Positions 51,134-59,432 of a DNA stretch of 64,000 bases are shown piece after piece. The position numbers and the translations under genes were made by a program. Source of the DNA: Candidatus Promineofilum glycogenicum (GTDB taxonomy: Bacteria > Chloroflexota > Anaerolineae > Promineifilales > Promineifilaceae); NCBI GenBank assembly GCA_016707605.1, contig JADJHJ010000015.1, positions 124,001-188,000 on the forward strand. Direction: 5' to 3'. How positions within the stretch are numbered: position 1 is the stretch's first letter; the number at the start of each line of letters is the position of its first letter. The notes below the pieces were generated by a model. It ran no database searches. It saw only the letters and a program-made list of their open reading frames with translations, and was not told the origin of the DNA.

Positions 51134-51188
51134 GTAGCACAGGATTCTTATCCTGTGCCCCGGCCACAGGATAAGAATCCTGTGCTAC
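51134..51188. repeat. Perfect 24-bp inverted repeat (CACAGGATTCTTATCCTGTG family)
   Basis: Arms 51134-51157 and 51165-51188 are exact complements around a seven-base loop, and each arm is itself partly palindromic. A single arm is found inside glycosyltransferase A near 4838-4862. Confidence 0.92.
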
Positions 51189-51223
51189 AACCAGCTTGGC
51201 GTGGTTAGCGATAGAATGTCAGC

Positions 51224-52138
51224 ATGATCCCCGTTGACCCCTCCGGCTGCGCCCGGAAGATCATCGACGTTCACGGCCCGGCCGGCGTCGTCTGGCTGGC
51301 CAATCTGCCGGCGCTGGTGGCCGAGGCCGCAGCGCGCTGGTCGCTGACCGTCCTGCCCCCTTTCCCGGAGTTGTCCTACAACTACGTCACCCCGGTCGTC
51401 GGGCCGGGCGGCGAACCGCTGGCGCTGAAGGCCGGCGTGCCCCACCGCGAACTGTGGGACGAGAGCGACGCGCTGCGGCTGTTCGACGGCCGCGGCATCG
51501 CCCGCCTCGTCGCCGCCGACCGAGCGCTCGGCCTGCTGCTGCTGGAGCGGGTGCTGCCCGGTGACTCCCTGTGGACAGTGGCCGACGACGACGAACAAGC
51601 CCGCGTCGTGGCCCAGGTGCTGCGGGCGCTGGACGGGGTGGTGCTGCCGGACGGCCACAGCTTTCGCACTATCGGCCAGCTGGCCCGTGGATTGGAGCGG
51701 CTGCGGGTCACGTTCGGCGGCGACACCGGCCCCTTCCCGGCCGAACGGGTCGAGCGGGCCGAGAGTCTATTCCGGGAGTTGGTCGCCGGGCCGGCGGCCG
51801 TCCGGCTCATCCACGGTGACCTGAACCCCGGCAACATCCTGCGGGCCAGGCGCGCCGGCTGGCTGGCCATCGACCCCAAGGGGTACGCCGGCGATCCGCT
51901 GTGGGACGTAGCCACCTTTCTCAACGACCCGCCGCGCGACCTGTCGCCGGACGAGCTGCGGCGGCTCCAGGCGCGTCGCGTGGCTCTGCTGGCTGAGGCG
52001 CTGGGCGTGATGCGGGGCGACATTCTGGCTTGGGCCGAGGCCCACGCCGTGCTGTCGGCGTGGTGGAGCTATGAGGATCATGGGGCGGGGTGGGAGGCGG
52101 GAGTGGGGTTGGCGGGGATTTATGCGGAGTTAGAGTAG
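51224..52138 (+). CDS. APH(6)-like streptomycin/hydroxyurea phosphotransferase family protein
   Basis: A 304-residue kinase-fold enzyme. PFPELSYNYVTPVVGPGGEPLALKAGVPHRE at the nucleotide lobe, the Brenner motif LIHGDLNPGNILRA and the metal-site block WLAIDPKGYAGDPLWDVATFL are typical of APH_6_hur proteins, which phosphorylate streptomycin or hydroxyurea. Chromosomal members without mobile context often have housekeeping substrates, so resistance is only a possibility. It is followed by an octamer repeat. Confidence 0.85.
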   Translation: MIPVDPSGCARKIIDVHGPAGVVWLANLPALVAEAAARWSLTVLPPFPELSYNYVTPVVGPGGEPLALKAGVPHRELWDESDALRLFDGRGIARLVAADRALGLLLLERVLPGDSLWTVADDDEQARVVAQVLRALDGVVLPDGHSFRTIGQLARGLERLRVTFGGDTGPFPAERVERAESLFRELVAGPAAVRLIHGDLNPGNILRARRAGWLAIDPKGYAGDPLWDVATFLNDPPRDLSPDELRRLQARRVALLAEALGVMRGDILAWAEAHAVLSAWWSYEDHGAGWEAGVGLAGIYAELE

Positions 52139-52182
52139 AACAGTAGGACAGTGGGTCAGTAGGTCAGTAGGTCAGTGGGGGC
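52139..52182. repeat. CAGTAGGT octamer repeat
   Basis: Five 8-bp units (cagtagga, cagtgggt, cagtaggt, cagtaggt, cagtgggg) between convergent genes. They overlap the 3' end of the following minus-strand gene. Confidence 0.75.
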
Positions 52183-52852
52183 GGGCATAGGTGCGCGAGC
52201 GGGCGTGGACGGCCGCCGCCCGGACGCGCCACTCCTGGCCGGCAAAGCCCGACTCGACCAGACAGCGCAACACGTCGTCGCCGGGGCGTGGGTGGATGGT
52301 CAGTGCGTCGGCTGCGTCAAAGGGGTAAATGTCGGTCGCGCCGGCCAGACGGGCGTAGAACAGTTCGCGCCGCTCGCCGAGTGGCGGCAGAAAGATGCGC
52401 CCTTCCCACTCCTGCGATTCATGGCGCAACGGCGCGGCCGTGGCGCTCATCGTCGCGGCGCAGACGACGTGCCCGGCGACGCTGACCTCAAAGCCGGCCG
52501 GCGGCTGTTCGCTCAGGCGGATGGCGGCCGGTTGGTACGGCGTGCGAAAGAAGGCCCGTTCTGACCAGGCCAACAGGCGCGAGGAGTTGAACGCGCCGAC
52601 GAGGTAGATGCTGTCGGCGCGGCCGTCCTCCTCCCCGGCGACCACGGCCACCGAGAACTCGCGGAAGGGCAGGCCGCGGAAGCGCCCGGCAATGGCGCTG
52701 AGGGTCAGCGCCGCCCGGCCGCCGCCGTCATGGGGGAACAGGCCCACCGGGGCCAGCCGCGCCCGCCAGTAGGCCAGGTCGGCCGTGCCGGCCAGGATGA
52801 GTTCGCGGACGGGGGTGATGGTGGCGATGTAGGTTACGTTGGCCGGCTTCAT
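52172..52852 (-). CDS. Acetoacetate-decarboxylase/DUF2071-like protein, function unknown
   Basis: A 226-residue protein from ATG 52852, coupled by ATGA to the flavin-barrel gene. FRGLPFREFSVAVVAGEEDGRADSIYLVGAFNSSRLLAWSER resembles the beta-cone proteins of the acetoacetate decarboxylase superfamily, but I see no clear catalytic lysine motif. The last few codons lie in an octamer repeat (TYARPH). Read as a soluble enzyme or binding protein of unknown role. Confidence 0.6.
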   Translation of the reverse strand: MKPANVTYIATITPVRELILAGTADLAYWRARLAPVGLFPHDGGGRAALTLSAIAGRFRGLPFREFSVAVVAGEEDGRADSIYLVGAFNSSRLLAWSERAFFRTPYQPAAIRLSEQPPAGFEVSVAGHVVCAATMSATAAPLRHESQEWEGRIFLPPLGERRELFYARLAGATDIYPFDAADALTIHPRPGDDVLRCLVESGFAGQEWRVRAAAVHARSRTYARPH

Positions 52853-53334
52853 TCGCCCTCCCGCCAGACCAACACTTGCCCGCCCTGGCCCATCAGAACC
52901 GTGCCGGGAAAGACACGCAGCCGCCACGGCTCTAGCCGGATGCCAGCAAAGGCGCCGGCCGTGGGGCCGGTCCAGGCCGGAACGATGCGCGGATCATAGC
53001 CGACCGGCGGCGGGCCGTTGAGGAACAAATCCCAGGCGAAGCGTCGCGTGTCGTCGTCGTTAAGCAGGGCGGCGCGGCACTCGGCTACGCACGTGTCGTG
53101 CGTTGGCGTCCAGTAGTTGACCGAGGCGTAGGGGTTGGCGGCCAGGTGGGCGCGCTTGGTCGGCGTGGGGCTGGTGGCGATCCAGCCGGTCAGCCGCCGG
53201 CCGTCCCATTGCCAGATGGGGTGGAGGATGCGCGAGCGCGGACGGCCGCGGCCGTCCACGGTCGCCACACTGGCCCAGACGATGCGATGGGCCATTTCGA
53301 TGAAGGCGGGGGCGACAGAGGCCAGATCAAGCAT
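52849..53334 (-). CDS. Pyridoxamine 5'-phosphate oxidase-like FMN-binding protein
   Basis: A 161-residue split-barrel flavoprotein: RIVWASVATVDGRGRPRSRILHPIWQWDG, then RAHLAANPYASVNYW. These are the strands that bind FMN or F420 in the PNPOx-like family. F420-dependent members are common in organisms with npdG, which this window encodes (62401-63057), so F420 use is possible. An upstream ATG at 53355 is the alternative start. The next gene overlaps by ATGA. Confidence 0.8.
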   Translation of the reverse strand: MLDLASVAPAFIEMAHRIVWASVATVDGRGRPRSRILHPIWQWDGRRLTGWIATSPTPTKRAHLAANPYASVNYWTPTHDTCVAECRAALLNDDDTRRFAWDLFLNGPPPVGYDPRIVPAWTGPTAGAFAGIRLEPWRLRVFPGTVLMGQGGQVLVWREGE

Positions 53335-53529
53335 AGGCGATGTTTGGTAGGGCACGTTTTGATGGCGACGTTGCTTACGTCATAATAGCTTTCATTCTGG
53401 GACCATGGGCAACGCAACGGTCGACATTATAAGAGCGTCAGGAACCCGAGGCAACAGGGCGGCGCGAACAATGTGGAGTTAGGCTTTACCCGCGATTCGT
53501 TGCCCGTTCGACAAGGATTTCAGGCTGGT

Positions 53530-53952
53530 ATGATCGCAAACGACACCCCCATCACTTACGCCCACGACATAGCCGCCGTCAATTGGGCGCGGCTGAAGGA
53601 CGACCTGACGGCCGATGACTTCGACAACGGCCGCACCCCCGACGAACTGCGCCGCTCCTTCGAGAACAGCGCCGTCGTCGTCTTCGCCTGGCACAACGGC
53701 CGCGTCATCGGCAAGGCCCGCGCCCTGTCCGACGGCGTGTGCAACGCCTACGTCGTGGACGTGTGGACCCACAGCGACTACCGCCGCCGCGGCATCGCCA
53801 CGCGGATGATGGGCCTGCTGGCCGACCGCCTGCCGGGGCAGCACATCTACCTTTTCACCGACGACGCCGAGAAGTTCTATCATAGCCTGGGCTATCGGCG
53901 GCAAGGGGTGGGGATGAGTATCGTATCGGGGCAATGGCTGAACCGGTTTTAG
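53530..53952 (+). CDS. GNAT-family N-acetyltransferase
   Basis: A 140-residue acetyltransferase from ATG 53530. Motif A is VVDVWTHSDYRRRGIATRMMGLLADRL, with the pantetheine-binding RRRGIATR, and YLFTDDAEKFYHSLGYRRQGVGM supplies the Tyr general acid region. The target substrate is unknown. It stands alone. Confidence 0.88.
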   Translation: MIANDTPITYAHDIAAVNWARLKDDLTADDFDNGRTPDELRRSFENSAVVVFAWHNGRVIGKARALSDGVCNAYVVDVWTHSDYRRRGIATRMMGLLADRLPGQHIYLFTDDAEKFYHSLGYRRQGVGMSIVSGQWLNRF

Positions 53953-54200
53953 CAGGGGGACGTGCGCCTGTGTCTATGTCTTTGCCGGCAAGGCCAAGTG
54001 CGACCAGCAACCTGGCTGTGGTGGCCGTATACACGACGGACGCATGCCCTTCTGGGCGTGGCTGCCGATAGGTGGCGTTACGGGCACGGCCGGGTCTGTT
54101 CTACAGAGCCAGAACAGCCTACTTGCCGAAGAACATACATCCAATGAGTAGTGCGCCCCTCATCGTTGTTGAGACTGCCTGCCATTCTTCTGGCGGGCTA
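53953..54200. other. Intergenic stretch without a supported gene
   Basis: Nothing beyond short chance frames was found between the acetyltransferase and the next toxin-antitoxin promoter. No hairpin or repeat family of this window is present. Confidence 0.5.
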
Positions 54201-54209
54201 TGATATAAT
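54201..54209 (+). promoter_or_regulatory. Extended -10 promoter of the second relBE-like pair
   Basis: TGA directly followed by TATAAT (54204-54209), 30 bases before the ATG. No good -35 box is visible. Confidence 0.5.
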
Positions 54210-54238
54210 TGGGCAAGCTATAAGAAAGAGGTTGAAAG

Positions 54239-54472
54239 ATGGGCGTAGATGCAATACTCGATTCAGTCCAGTACGTGGTTGACAAGGATGGTCAACAGAC
54301 GGCCGTCCTGCTCGATCTGCCGACCTGGGATGCTCTCCGCCTGCTCCTGAAAGAACTCGGTGAGGACGAACGATTGGGCCAACTCTTAGACGACGTTGAG
54401 AACGACGAGACGTTTGAAGGGGAGGCTTCGTGGAACCTCTATCAATCTCTACTCCCTAAAGCTCAGTCGTGA
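54239..54472 (+). CDS. RelB/Phd-like antitoxin 2
   Basis: A 77-residue acidic protein: SVQYVVDKDGQQTAVLLDLPTWDALRLLLKELGEDERLG, the strand-helix start of Phd/YefM-like antitoxins, then an acidic tail. GAGG lies upstream. Its stop overlaps the toxin start (GTGA). Confidence 0.85.
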   Translation: MGVDAILDSVQYVVDKDGQQTAVLLDLPTWDALRLLLKELGEDERLGQLLDDVENDETFEGEASWNLYQSLLPKAQS

Positions 54473-54744
54473 CCTGGCGCGTTCAACATACGCATAGTTT
54501 TCTGAAGGAGTTGGCGCAACTGCCTGCTCCTATTCGGAAGCGTGTCGAAAGAATCGCTTTTGGCGAGGACATCAAGCGTGATCCTTTCCTGGCCGGGCGG
54601 ACGCAAAAGCTAAGCGGCTACTCTCACTACTACAAAATCCGAATTGGCGATTATCGGGTCGGCTTGCGAATCGATAGCGAAGCCCAGTTGATCGAGTTTG
54701 GGCGCGTCCTCCACCGGCGGGAAATCTACCGCAAGTTTCCCTGA
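54469..54744 (+). CDS. relE: RelE-family toxin 2
   Basis: A 91-residue basic protein with GTG start. VQHTHSFLKELAQLPAPIRKRVERI, RTQKLSGYSHYYKIRIGDYRVGLRI and FGRVLHRREIYRKFP correspond to the three RelE blocks. Convergent with the large regulator gene that ends 12 bases on. Confidence 0.9.
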   Translation: MTWRVQHTHSFLKELAQLPAPIRKRVERIAFGEDIKRDPFLAGRTQKLSGYSHYYKIRIGDYRVGLRIDSEAQLIEFGRVLHRREIYRKFP

Positions 54745-54756
54745 ATCGAACGCCTC

Positions 54757-57510
54757 TCACTCCGCCGTCGCATAAGCAATAGCCCGCTCCAGACTCATCC
54801 CCCGCCCCTGCGCCCACAGCCGCCCAAACTCCGCCTCGCCCAGGGTTGCCCGCAACTGCTGGCGCGTCCGCTCTACCTCCACCCGGTCGGCCGGCCACCA
54901 CGCCGCGCCGGAGTTGACGATCTGGGCATCGGCCGCGGCCAGCAGCGGCGCGCCCCACTCGGCGTCGCCGCGCGCGGCGGCCACGGCGGCCAGCCCGCCC
55001 AGGCATTCGGCCATGCCGCGCTTGTTGCCCAGCCGTTGGAACGCGGCCAGGCTCTCGTGAAACAACTCCTCGGCCCGCGCCGCGTCGCCGTCGTGCAGGG
55101 CCATATAGCCCAGCGTGTGGACGAGCCGGGCGTGGTCGCCCAGGGCGTCGGCTTCGCGGTACATGGCCTCGGCGCGCTCATAGAACGGCCGTGCCCGGTC
55201 GTAGTCCTCCTGAGAGCGAGCGACCTCGCCGAGATTGTTCAGGGCGAAGGCAATCTGCCACGGGTCATCGATGTGCTCGACCACGGGCATGGCCTCGCGC
55301 AGCCACCGCTCGGCTTGCCCAATCTCGCCCAGCCCCAGCGCGGCGTTGGCCAGATGGACAAGCGTGTTGCCCTTTTGCCAGCCCCAGCCGGACTCATCGA
55401 ACATCTCGGCGGCCTGGATCAGATGACTATAGGCCTCGCGGTCGCGGCCGCGATTGATCTGATTAACGCCGTAGCTGAAGTGGCCCATCGAGATGCCCAA
55501 AGGGAAGTTAGCCTGCTCGGAGATGGGAAAGGCGGCGGCAAGGTGCTGATCGGCGACATCAATTTCGCCCAGCCACATGGCCATCATCCCGGCTGTGTTC
55601 AGAGCCATGCCGTAGGGCACGCCACCCACAGGCTGGGTGGCCTGTATCAGCCGCTCGCTCCAATCACGCCCTTCGCGCATGTAGCCGCGGCGATACCAGA
55701 ACCAGAGCAGGAAGATACTGATCCAGCCCGCGCCGCCCAGGTCGTGACCCGGCTCCAGACCCCAGGACAGCGCGGCGCGGAAGTTGTCGTGGTCGGCCTC
55801 GATGCGCCGCATGAGGGCCAAAGCTTCAGGCGCGTAGAGGGCAGCCCAGTCGGCTGTGGCCCACTGGGCGAAATGCCCGGCGTGAGCGGCGCGTTGGGCG
55901 TCCAACTCGCCGGCCCCTGCCAGCTTCTCCAGCGCGTAGTCGCGGATGGTCAGCAGCATGTCGAAGCGCGGCTCGTCGTCGGGCGAGTCCACCTGCCGCA
56001 GCAGGCTGTTGCGCAGCAGCGTCTCGACCCCGGCGAACACATCCAGCGCGCCATCGGGGTTGCAGACGGCCTCGGCGCTCTCCAACGTGAAGCCGCCGAC
56101 AAAGACGCCCAGCCGGGCGAAGAGCGTTTGCTCGTCGGGCGTCAACAGGGTGTAGCTCCAGTCGATGGCGTTGCGCACCGTCTGCTGGCGGGTAGGCAGG
56201 TCAGCCGCGCCGCCGACGAGCAGCTTCATGCTCTGGTCGAGCCGCTTGAGGATGGCCGCCGGCGGCAGCAGGCGCACGCGGGCGGCGGCGATCTCCAGCG
56301 CCAGCGGCAGCCCGTCGAGCCGGCGGCAGATGCCGGCCACGGCGGCGGCGTTGTCGTCACCCAGGGCGAAGGACGGCCGCGCCGCCTGGGCCTGGCGCAC
56401 GAAGAAGCGCACCGCCTCGTAGTCGTGCAACTGCGCCGCCGGCAACGCCGCCCGCGCCGGCGGCACGGCCAACGTATCCACCGGGTACTCGCGCTCGCCG
56501 CGCAGTTGCAGCGGGATGCGGCTGGTGGCCAGCAGGGCGACGCGACGCGTGGCCGCCAGCAGCCCGGCGATGATCGGCGCGGCGCTGACGACCTGCTCCA
56601 GATTGTCGAGCAGCAGCAAAACCTGCTTGTCGGCCAGATACTCCTTCAGGTTGTCGAACGCCGGCCGGCCGCCGCCTTCGCGGATGCCCATCGTGTGGGC
56701 AATGGTCGAGGCGACGAGGGCCGGGTCGGTGATGGGGGCCAGATCGACGAAGAAGACGCCGTGGGGAAAGCGCTGGCGCAGGGCGTGGCCCAACTCCAGG
56801 CACAGGCGCGTCTTGCCTGTGCCGCCCGGCCCGGTCAGCGTCACCAGGCGCGCCCCATCGCCGGTCAGCAGGCGGGTCAGGTCGGCCAACTCCTGTTCGC
56901 GGCCGATGATCGCCGTCGGCGGCGTGGGCAGATTGCCGGCGAACTCAGCCGATGATTGCAGTGATGGAAAGTCGTTGGGCAGGTCGGGCAGACAGAGTTG
57001 GTAGACCGTCTCCGGGCGGCTCAGCCCCTTCAATGGGTAGGTTCCCAGCTCGCGCAGGCTCAGCCCGGCGGCCAGATCGTCGCGGGTTAGCTCGGCCGTG
57101 GCTTGCGAGAGAAGCGTCTGGCCGCCGTGGGCCAGGCCGCGCACGCGGGCGCAGCGGTTGACGGCCGAACCATAGTAGTCGCCCGCCCGCCAGTCGGCCG
57201 CGCCGGTGTGGACGCCGATGCGCACGCGCAACTCAAACGGGAAGTCGCCCAGCCCGGCGGCCAGCCCGCGCTGGATGGCCGTTGCGGCGCGGACGGCCGT
57301 CGCCGGCTGCTCGAAGACGGCGAAGCGGCTGTCCCCCTCGCCGCGCGGCCGGACGACCAGCCCGCCGGCGTCGGTCACGGCGGCCTCGATCAGCGCGTCG
57401 TGGCCGGCCGTGGCCGCGCCCATCGCCGCCGCGTGGCGTTCCCAGAGAGCGGTGCTGCCCTCGATGTCGGTCATCAGAAAGGTGACGGTTCCGGTCGGGT
57501 AGTCGGTCAC
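54757..57510 (-). CDS. Adenylate cyclase-domain / NB-ARC-like ATPase / TPR regulator
   Basis: A 917-residue multidomain protein with GTG start. Residues about 5-185 form a class III nucleotide cyclase domain: Asp15 in FLMTDIEGST and Asp60 in PRGEGDSRFAVF are the metal sites, followed by LRVRIGVHTG. Residues about 200-520 are a STAND-type ATPase with Walker A GPGGTGKT (227-234), Walker B LLLLDNLE, ATSRIPLQL and GLPLALEIAAAR. The rest is TPR-like helical repeats. Such fusions sense a signal through the TPR part and may make cAMP or serve as a transcription-independent switch. No effector gene is adjacent. Confidence 0.9.
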   Translation of the reverse strand: MTDYPTGTVTFLMTDIEGSTALWERHAAAMGAATAGHDALIEAAVTDAGGLVVRPRGEGDSRFAVFEQPATAVRAATAIQRGLAAGLGDFPFELRVRIGVHTGAADWRAGDYYGSAVNRCARVRGLAHGGQTLLSQATAELTRDDLAAGLSLRELGTYPLKGLSRPETVYQLCLPDLPNDFPSLQSSAEFAGNLPTPPTAIIGREQELADLTRLLTGDGARLVTLTGPGGTGKTRLCLELGHALRQRFPHGVFFVDLAPITDPALVASTIAHTMGIREGGGRPAFDNLKEYLADKQVLLLLDNLEQVVSAAPIIAGLLAATRRVALLATSRIPLQLRGEREYPVDTLAVPPARAALPAAQLHDYEAVRFFVRQAQAARPSFALGDDNAAAVAGICRRLDGLPLALEIAAARVRLLPPAAILKRLDQSMKLLVGGAADLPTRQQTVRNAIDWSYTLLTPDEQTLFARLGVFVGGFTLESAEAVCNPDGALDVFAGVETLLRNSLLRQVDSPDDEPRFDMLLTIRDYALEKLAGAGELDAQRAAHAGHFAQWATADWAALYAPEALALMRRIEADHDNFRAALSWGLEPGHDLGGAGWISIFLLWFWYRRGYMREGRDWSERLIQATQPVGGVPYGMALNTAGMMAMWLGEIDVADQHLAAAFPISEQANFPLGISMGHFSYGVNQINRGRDREAYSHLIQAAEMFDESGWGWQKGNTLVHLANAALGLGEIGQAERWLREAMPVVEHIDDPWQIAFALNNLGEVARSQEDYDRARPFYERAEAMYREADALGDHARLVHTLGYMALHDGDAARAEELFHESLAAFQRLGNKRGMAECLGGLAAVAAARGDAEWGAPLLAAADAQIVNSGAAWWPADRVEVERTRQQLRATLGEAEFGRLWAQGRGMSLERAIAYATAE

Positions 57511-57534
57511 GGGTTACTTCCCTCGCAGAGAAAG

Positions 57535-57608
57535 CAACCGCAGATTCCACAGATTTCACAGACTTTGCCGTAAGTAAATCTGTGAAATCTGTGGAATCTG
57601 TGGTTTCT
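57535..57608. repeat. 9-bp unit inverted repeat (CCACAGATT family)
   Basis: Arms accgcagattccacagattt and complementary aatctgtggaatctgtggtt. It lies directly upstream of the cyclase-domain gene. Confidence 0.85.
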
Positions 57609-57702
57609 AAAAGAATCGGATCAATCCATGACTTTATTATACTTAAGAATGGGCCACAATCGCGCTCAATGGCTGTTCAATGGCTGTTCAATCTTGTAGC
57701 GC

Positions 57703-57769
57703 TTGTAGCGCGGGATGGTATCCCGCGTTCGGCACGGCCCAAAACGCGGGATACCATCCCGCGCTACAA
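57703..57769. repeat. GCGCGGGATGGTATCCCGCG inverted repeat
   Basis: Arms 57703-57729 and 57743-57769 are exact 27-base complements, each with an inner palindrome. Same family as 23479-23534. Confidence 0.9.
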
Positions 57770-57795
57770 TAACCGCGGCTAACGGAGGTTTTATT

Positions 57796-58200
57796 ATGCA
57801 GGTCACACGCATCTTCGAGACGGTCATCTACGCCGGCGACCTGGCGGCGGCCGAGCGCTTCTACCATGACGTGTTGGGATTGGCGGTCTACAGCCGGTCG
57901 GAGACGGTGGTTTCCTTCCGGTTGGCCGGTGGCGTGCTGCTGGTCTTCGACCCGGAGCGGGCCATCCAGCCCAACCGCGGCGTGCCCAGCCACGGAGCCA
58001 AGGGGCCGGGCCATCTGGCCTTCGCCGCCGCGCCGCCGTCGCTGGAGCATTGGCGCGCCCATCTGGCGGCCCACGACGTGGTCGTCGAGATGGAGGTCAA
58101 CTGGGAACAGGGCGGCACGTCGCTCTACTTCCGCGATCCGGCCGGCAACAGCATCGAGCTGGCCCCGCCGACGTTGTGGGGTGGAGGGTGGGAATTCTAG
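57796..58200 (+). CDS. VOC-family protein (glyoxalase/dioxygenase superfamily)
   Basis: A 134-residue protein from ATG 57796 with GGAGG before it. TVIYAGDLAAAERFYHDVLGLAV opens the fold, GPGHLAFAA contributes a metal His and SLYFRDPAGNSIELAPP closes it with the Glu. Single-domain VOC proteins cover lyases, dioxygenases and fosfomycin- or bleomycin-binding proteins; the specificity cannot be told. A longer frame from 57715 is translated repeat. Confidence 0.88.
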   Translation: MQVTRIFETVIYAGDLAAAERFYHDVLGLAVYSRSETVVSFRLAGGVLLVFDPERAIQPNRGVPSHGAKGPGHLAFAAAPPSLEHWRAHLAAHDVVVEMEVNWEQGGTSLYFRDPAGNSIELAPPTLWGGGWEF

Positions 58201-58207
58201 TCGACCG

Positions 58208-58290
58208 AGGAATTAACGCAAGGGCGCAAAGACACAGAGGCGCAAAGAAGAACAGCGAAACCCCTTTGCGTCTTCGCGTCTTTGCGTTGA
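58208..58290. repeat. ACGCAAAG-type inverted repeat
   Basis: Arms attaacgcaagggcgcaaag and complementary ctttgcgtcttcgcgtctttgcgtt. It lies between the VOC gene and the convergent cytochrome gene. Confidence 0.75.
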
Positions 58291-58298
58291 ATAGATGT

Positions 58299-58718
58299 CT
58301 ACGGCGCGTCGTTCGTCTGCAAGAAAGCCAGCAGCGCCTCAATCTCCTCGTCGCTCAGGCGCAGATTGGGCATCTGTGTGTCCGGGCGGACGGCCGCCGG
58401 GTCGCGCAGCCATTGGCGAACAAAGGCCGGATCGGGCCGGTAGTGAGTCAGGTCGGGCGCGCCGACGGCCTCACCCAGATCGAGGTCGGCCGCGGCGCGG
58501 GTTTCGACGCGGCTAATGGCCAGGCCCGCGTGTTGGTGGCACGACGTGCAGCCCTTGGCCTGGAACAGCGCCCGGCCCAGTTCGGCCGGAGCCAGAGCCG
58601 GCGCGGCCGTCGCGGCGGGCAGGGTCGCGACAGCCGCGCCGGTCGGCCGCCGGGCGACGAACGATAGAGCCAGCAGAAGCAGGGCCACAACCAGCAGCGC
58701 CGCCGGCAACCGGTTCAT
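58299..58718 (-). CDS. Secreted or membrane-anchored c-type cytochrome
   Basis: A 139-residue class I cytochrome c. One N-terminal membrane helix (LPAALLVVALLLLALSFVA), the heme-attachment motif CTSCH in AKGCTSCHQHAG, and an axial Met in DTQMPNLRLSDEEIEALLAFL. It carries electrons outside the membrane. The next gene upstream (58722-59294) is three bases away and is probably in the same operon. No oxidase or reductase gene is present in the window. Confidence 0.92.
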   Translation of the reverse strand: MNRLPAALLVVALLLLALSFVARRPTGAAVATLPAATAAPALAPAELGRALFQAKGCTSCHQHAGLAISRVETRAAADLDLGEAVGAPDLTHYRPDPAFVRQWLRDPAAVRPDTQMPNLRLSDEEIEALLAFLQTNDAP

Positions 58719-58721
58719 CGT

Positions 58722-59294
58722 CTACGACTCCACTTGAGCCTGCGCCTTGACGGCGGCGCGCTTGCGGGCCTGGAGCAGGGCCACCACGACGGCCAGCCCA
58801 GCCACGCCAACCGCGCCCCAGCGCAAGCCATCGGCGACTGGCAGCCCCGGCGCGGCGGCCAGCGCGGTTGATGATTCAGCAACGCCGGTTGTCTGCGGCG
58901 CGGCGGCCGGCAACACAGTCAGCGGCTCAAACGCCGTCTCGCCCGCCAATGGGTTGGGCAGAATCGTCCACGTCCACTCCCCCTCAACCGGAAACGTCAC
59001 CTCGGCGATGAAGTGGCCGACTTCCTCCGTCGGCGTGCCGATGACCTCCACCCGTCGCCCGGCGTCCAGGTTGCGGGCCACCAGCAGCGGCTCGACGGGT
59101 GTGCCGTCTTCGAAGCCGTGCACCGGCGTCCGGCCGTGTTGTAGCACGGTGAAACCGACCGTCCACGGCTCGCCGGCGCGAACCTCGCCCGGCGGCGCGT
59201 CGAGGGTGACGACCGCCCAGCCGCCGGCCAGCGCGGCCGAGGCCACGGCCAGCAGCAGAACCAGACTCAACAGAAGACCGATCTTGCGTTTCAT
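58722..59294 (-). CDS. Secreted FixH/YtkA-like protein with C-terminal membrane anchor
   Basis: A 190-residue protein with signal peptide (about 1-24), one beta-sandwich (WAVVTLDAPPGEVRAGEPWTVGFTVLQHGRTPVHG..GHFIAEVTFPVEGEWTWTI) resembling FixH/YtkA-type domains, an Ala/Thr-rich linker and a C-terminal membrane helix (GAVGVAGLAVVVALLQARKRA). Similar domains accompany cytochrome and copper proteins; here the neighbour is a cytochrome c. Activity unknown. Confidence 0.75.
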   Translation of the reverse strand: MKRKIGLLLSLVLLLAVASAALAGGWAVVTLDAPPGEVRAGEPWTVGFTVLQHGRTPVHGFEDGTPVEPLLVARNLDAGRRVEVIGTPTEEVGHFIAEVTFPVEGEWTWTILPNPLAGETAFEPLTVLPAAAPQTTGVAESSTALAAAPGLPVADGLRWGAVGVAGLAVVVALLQARKRAAVKAQAQVES

Positions 59295-59432
59295 CCCATT
59301 TCTCCTTCAAGGAATTGGCGGCCCGGCTGACTGCGCTTGGGAATCTGTGTCATCGGTGAAATCTGTGGTTCCCTTTCCGCCGCCCGGTTTAGCCATAGTA
59401 CACCGCCCGCGGTGGGGAGGTTCCCAATCGGC

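Noticed and set aside
51224..52138. Calling the APH(6)-like gene a streptomycin resistance gene
   Set aside because: Family motifs only; no mobile context and the substrate cannot be read from sequence.
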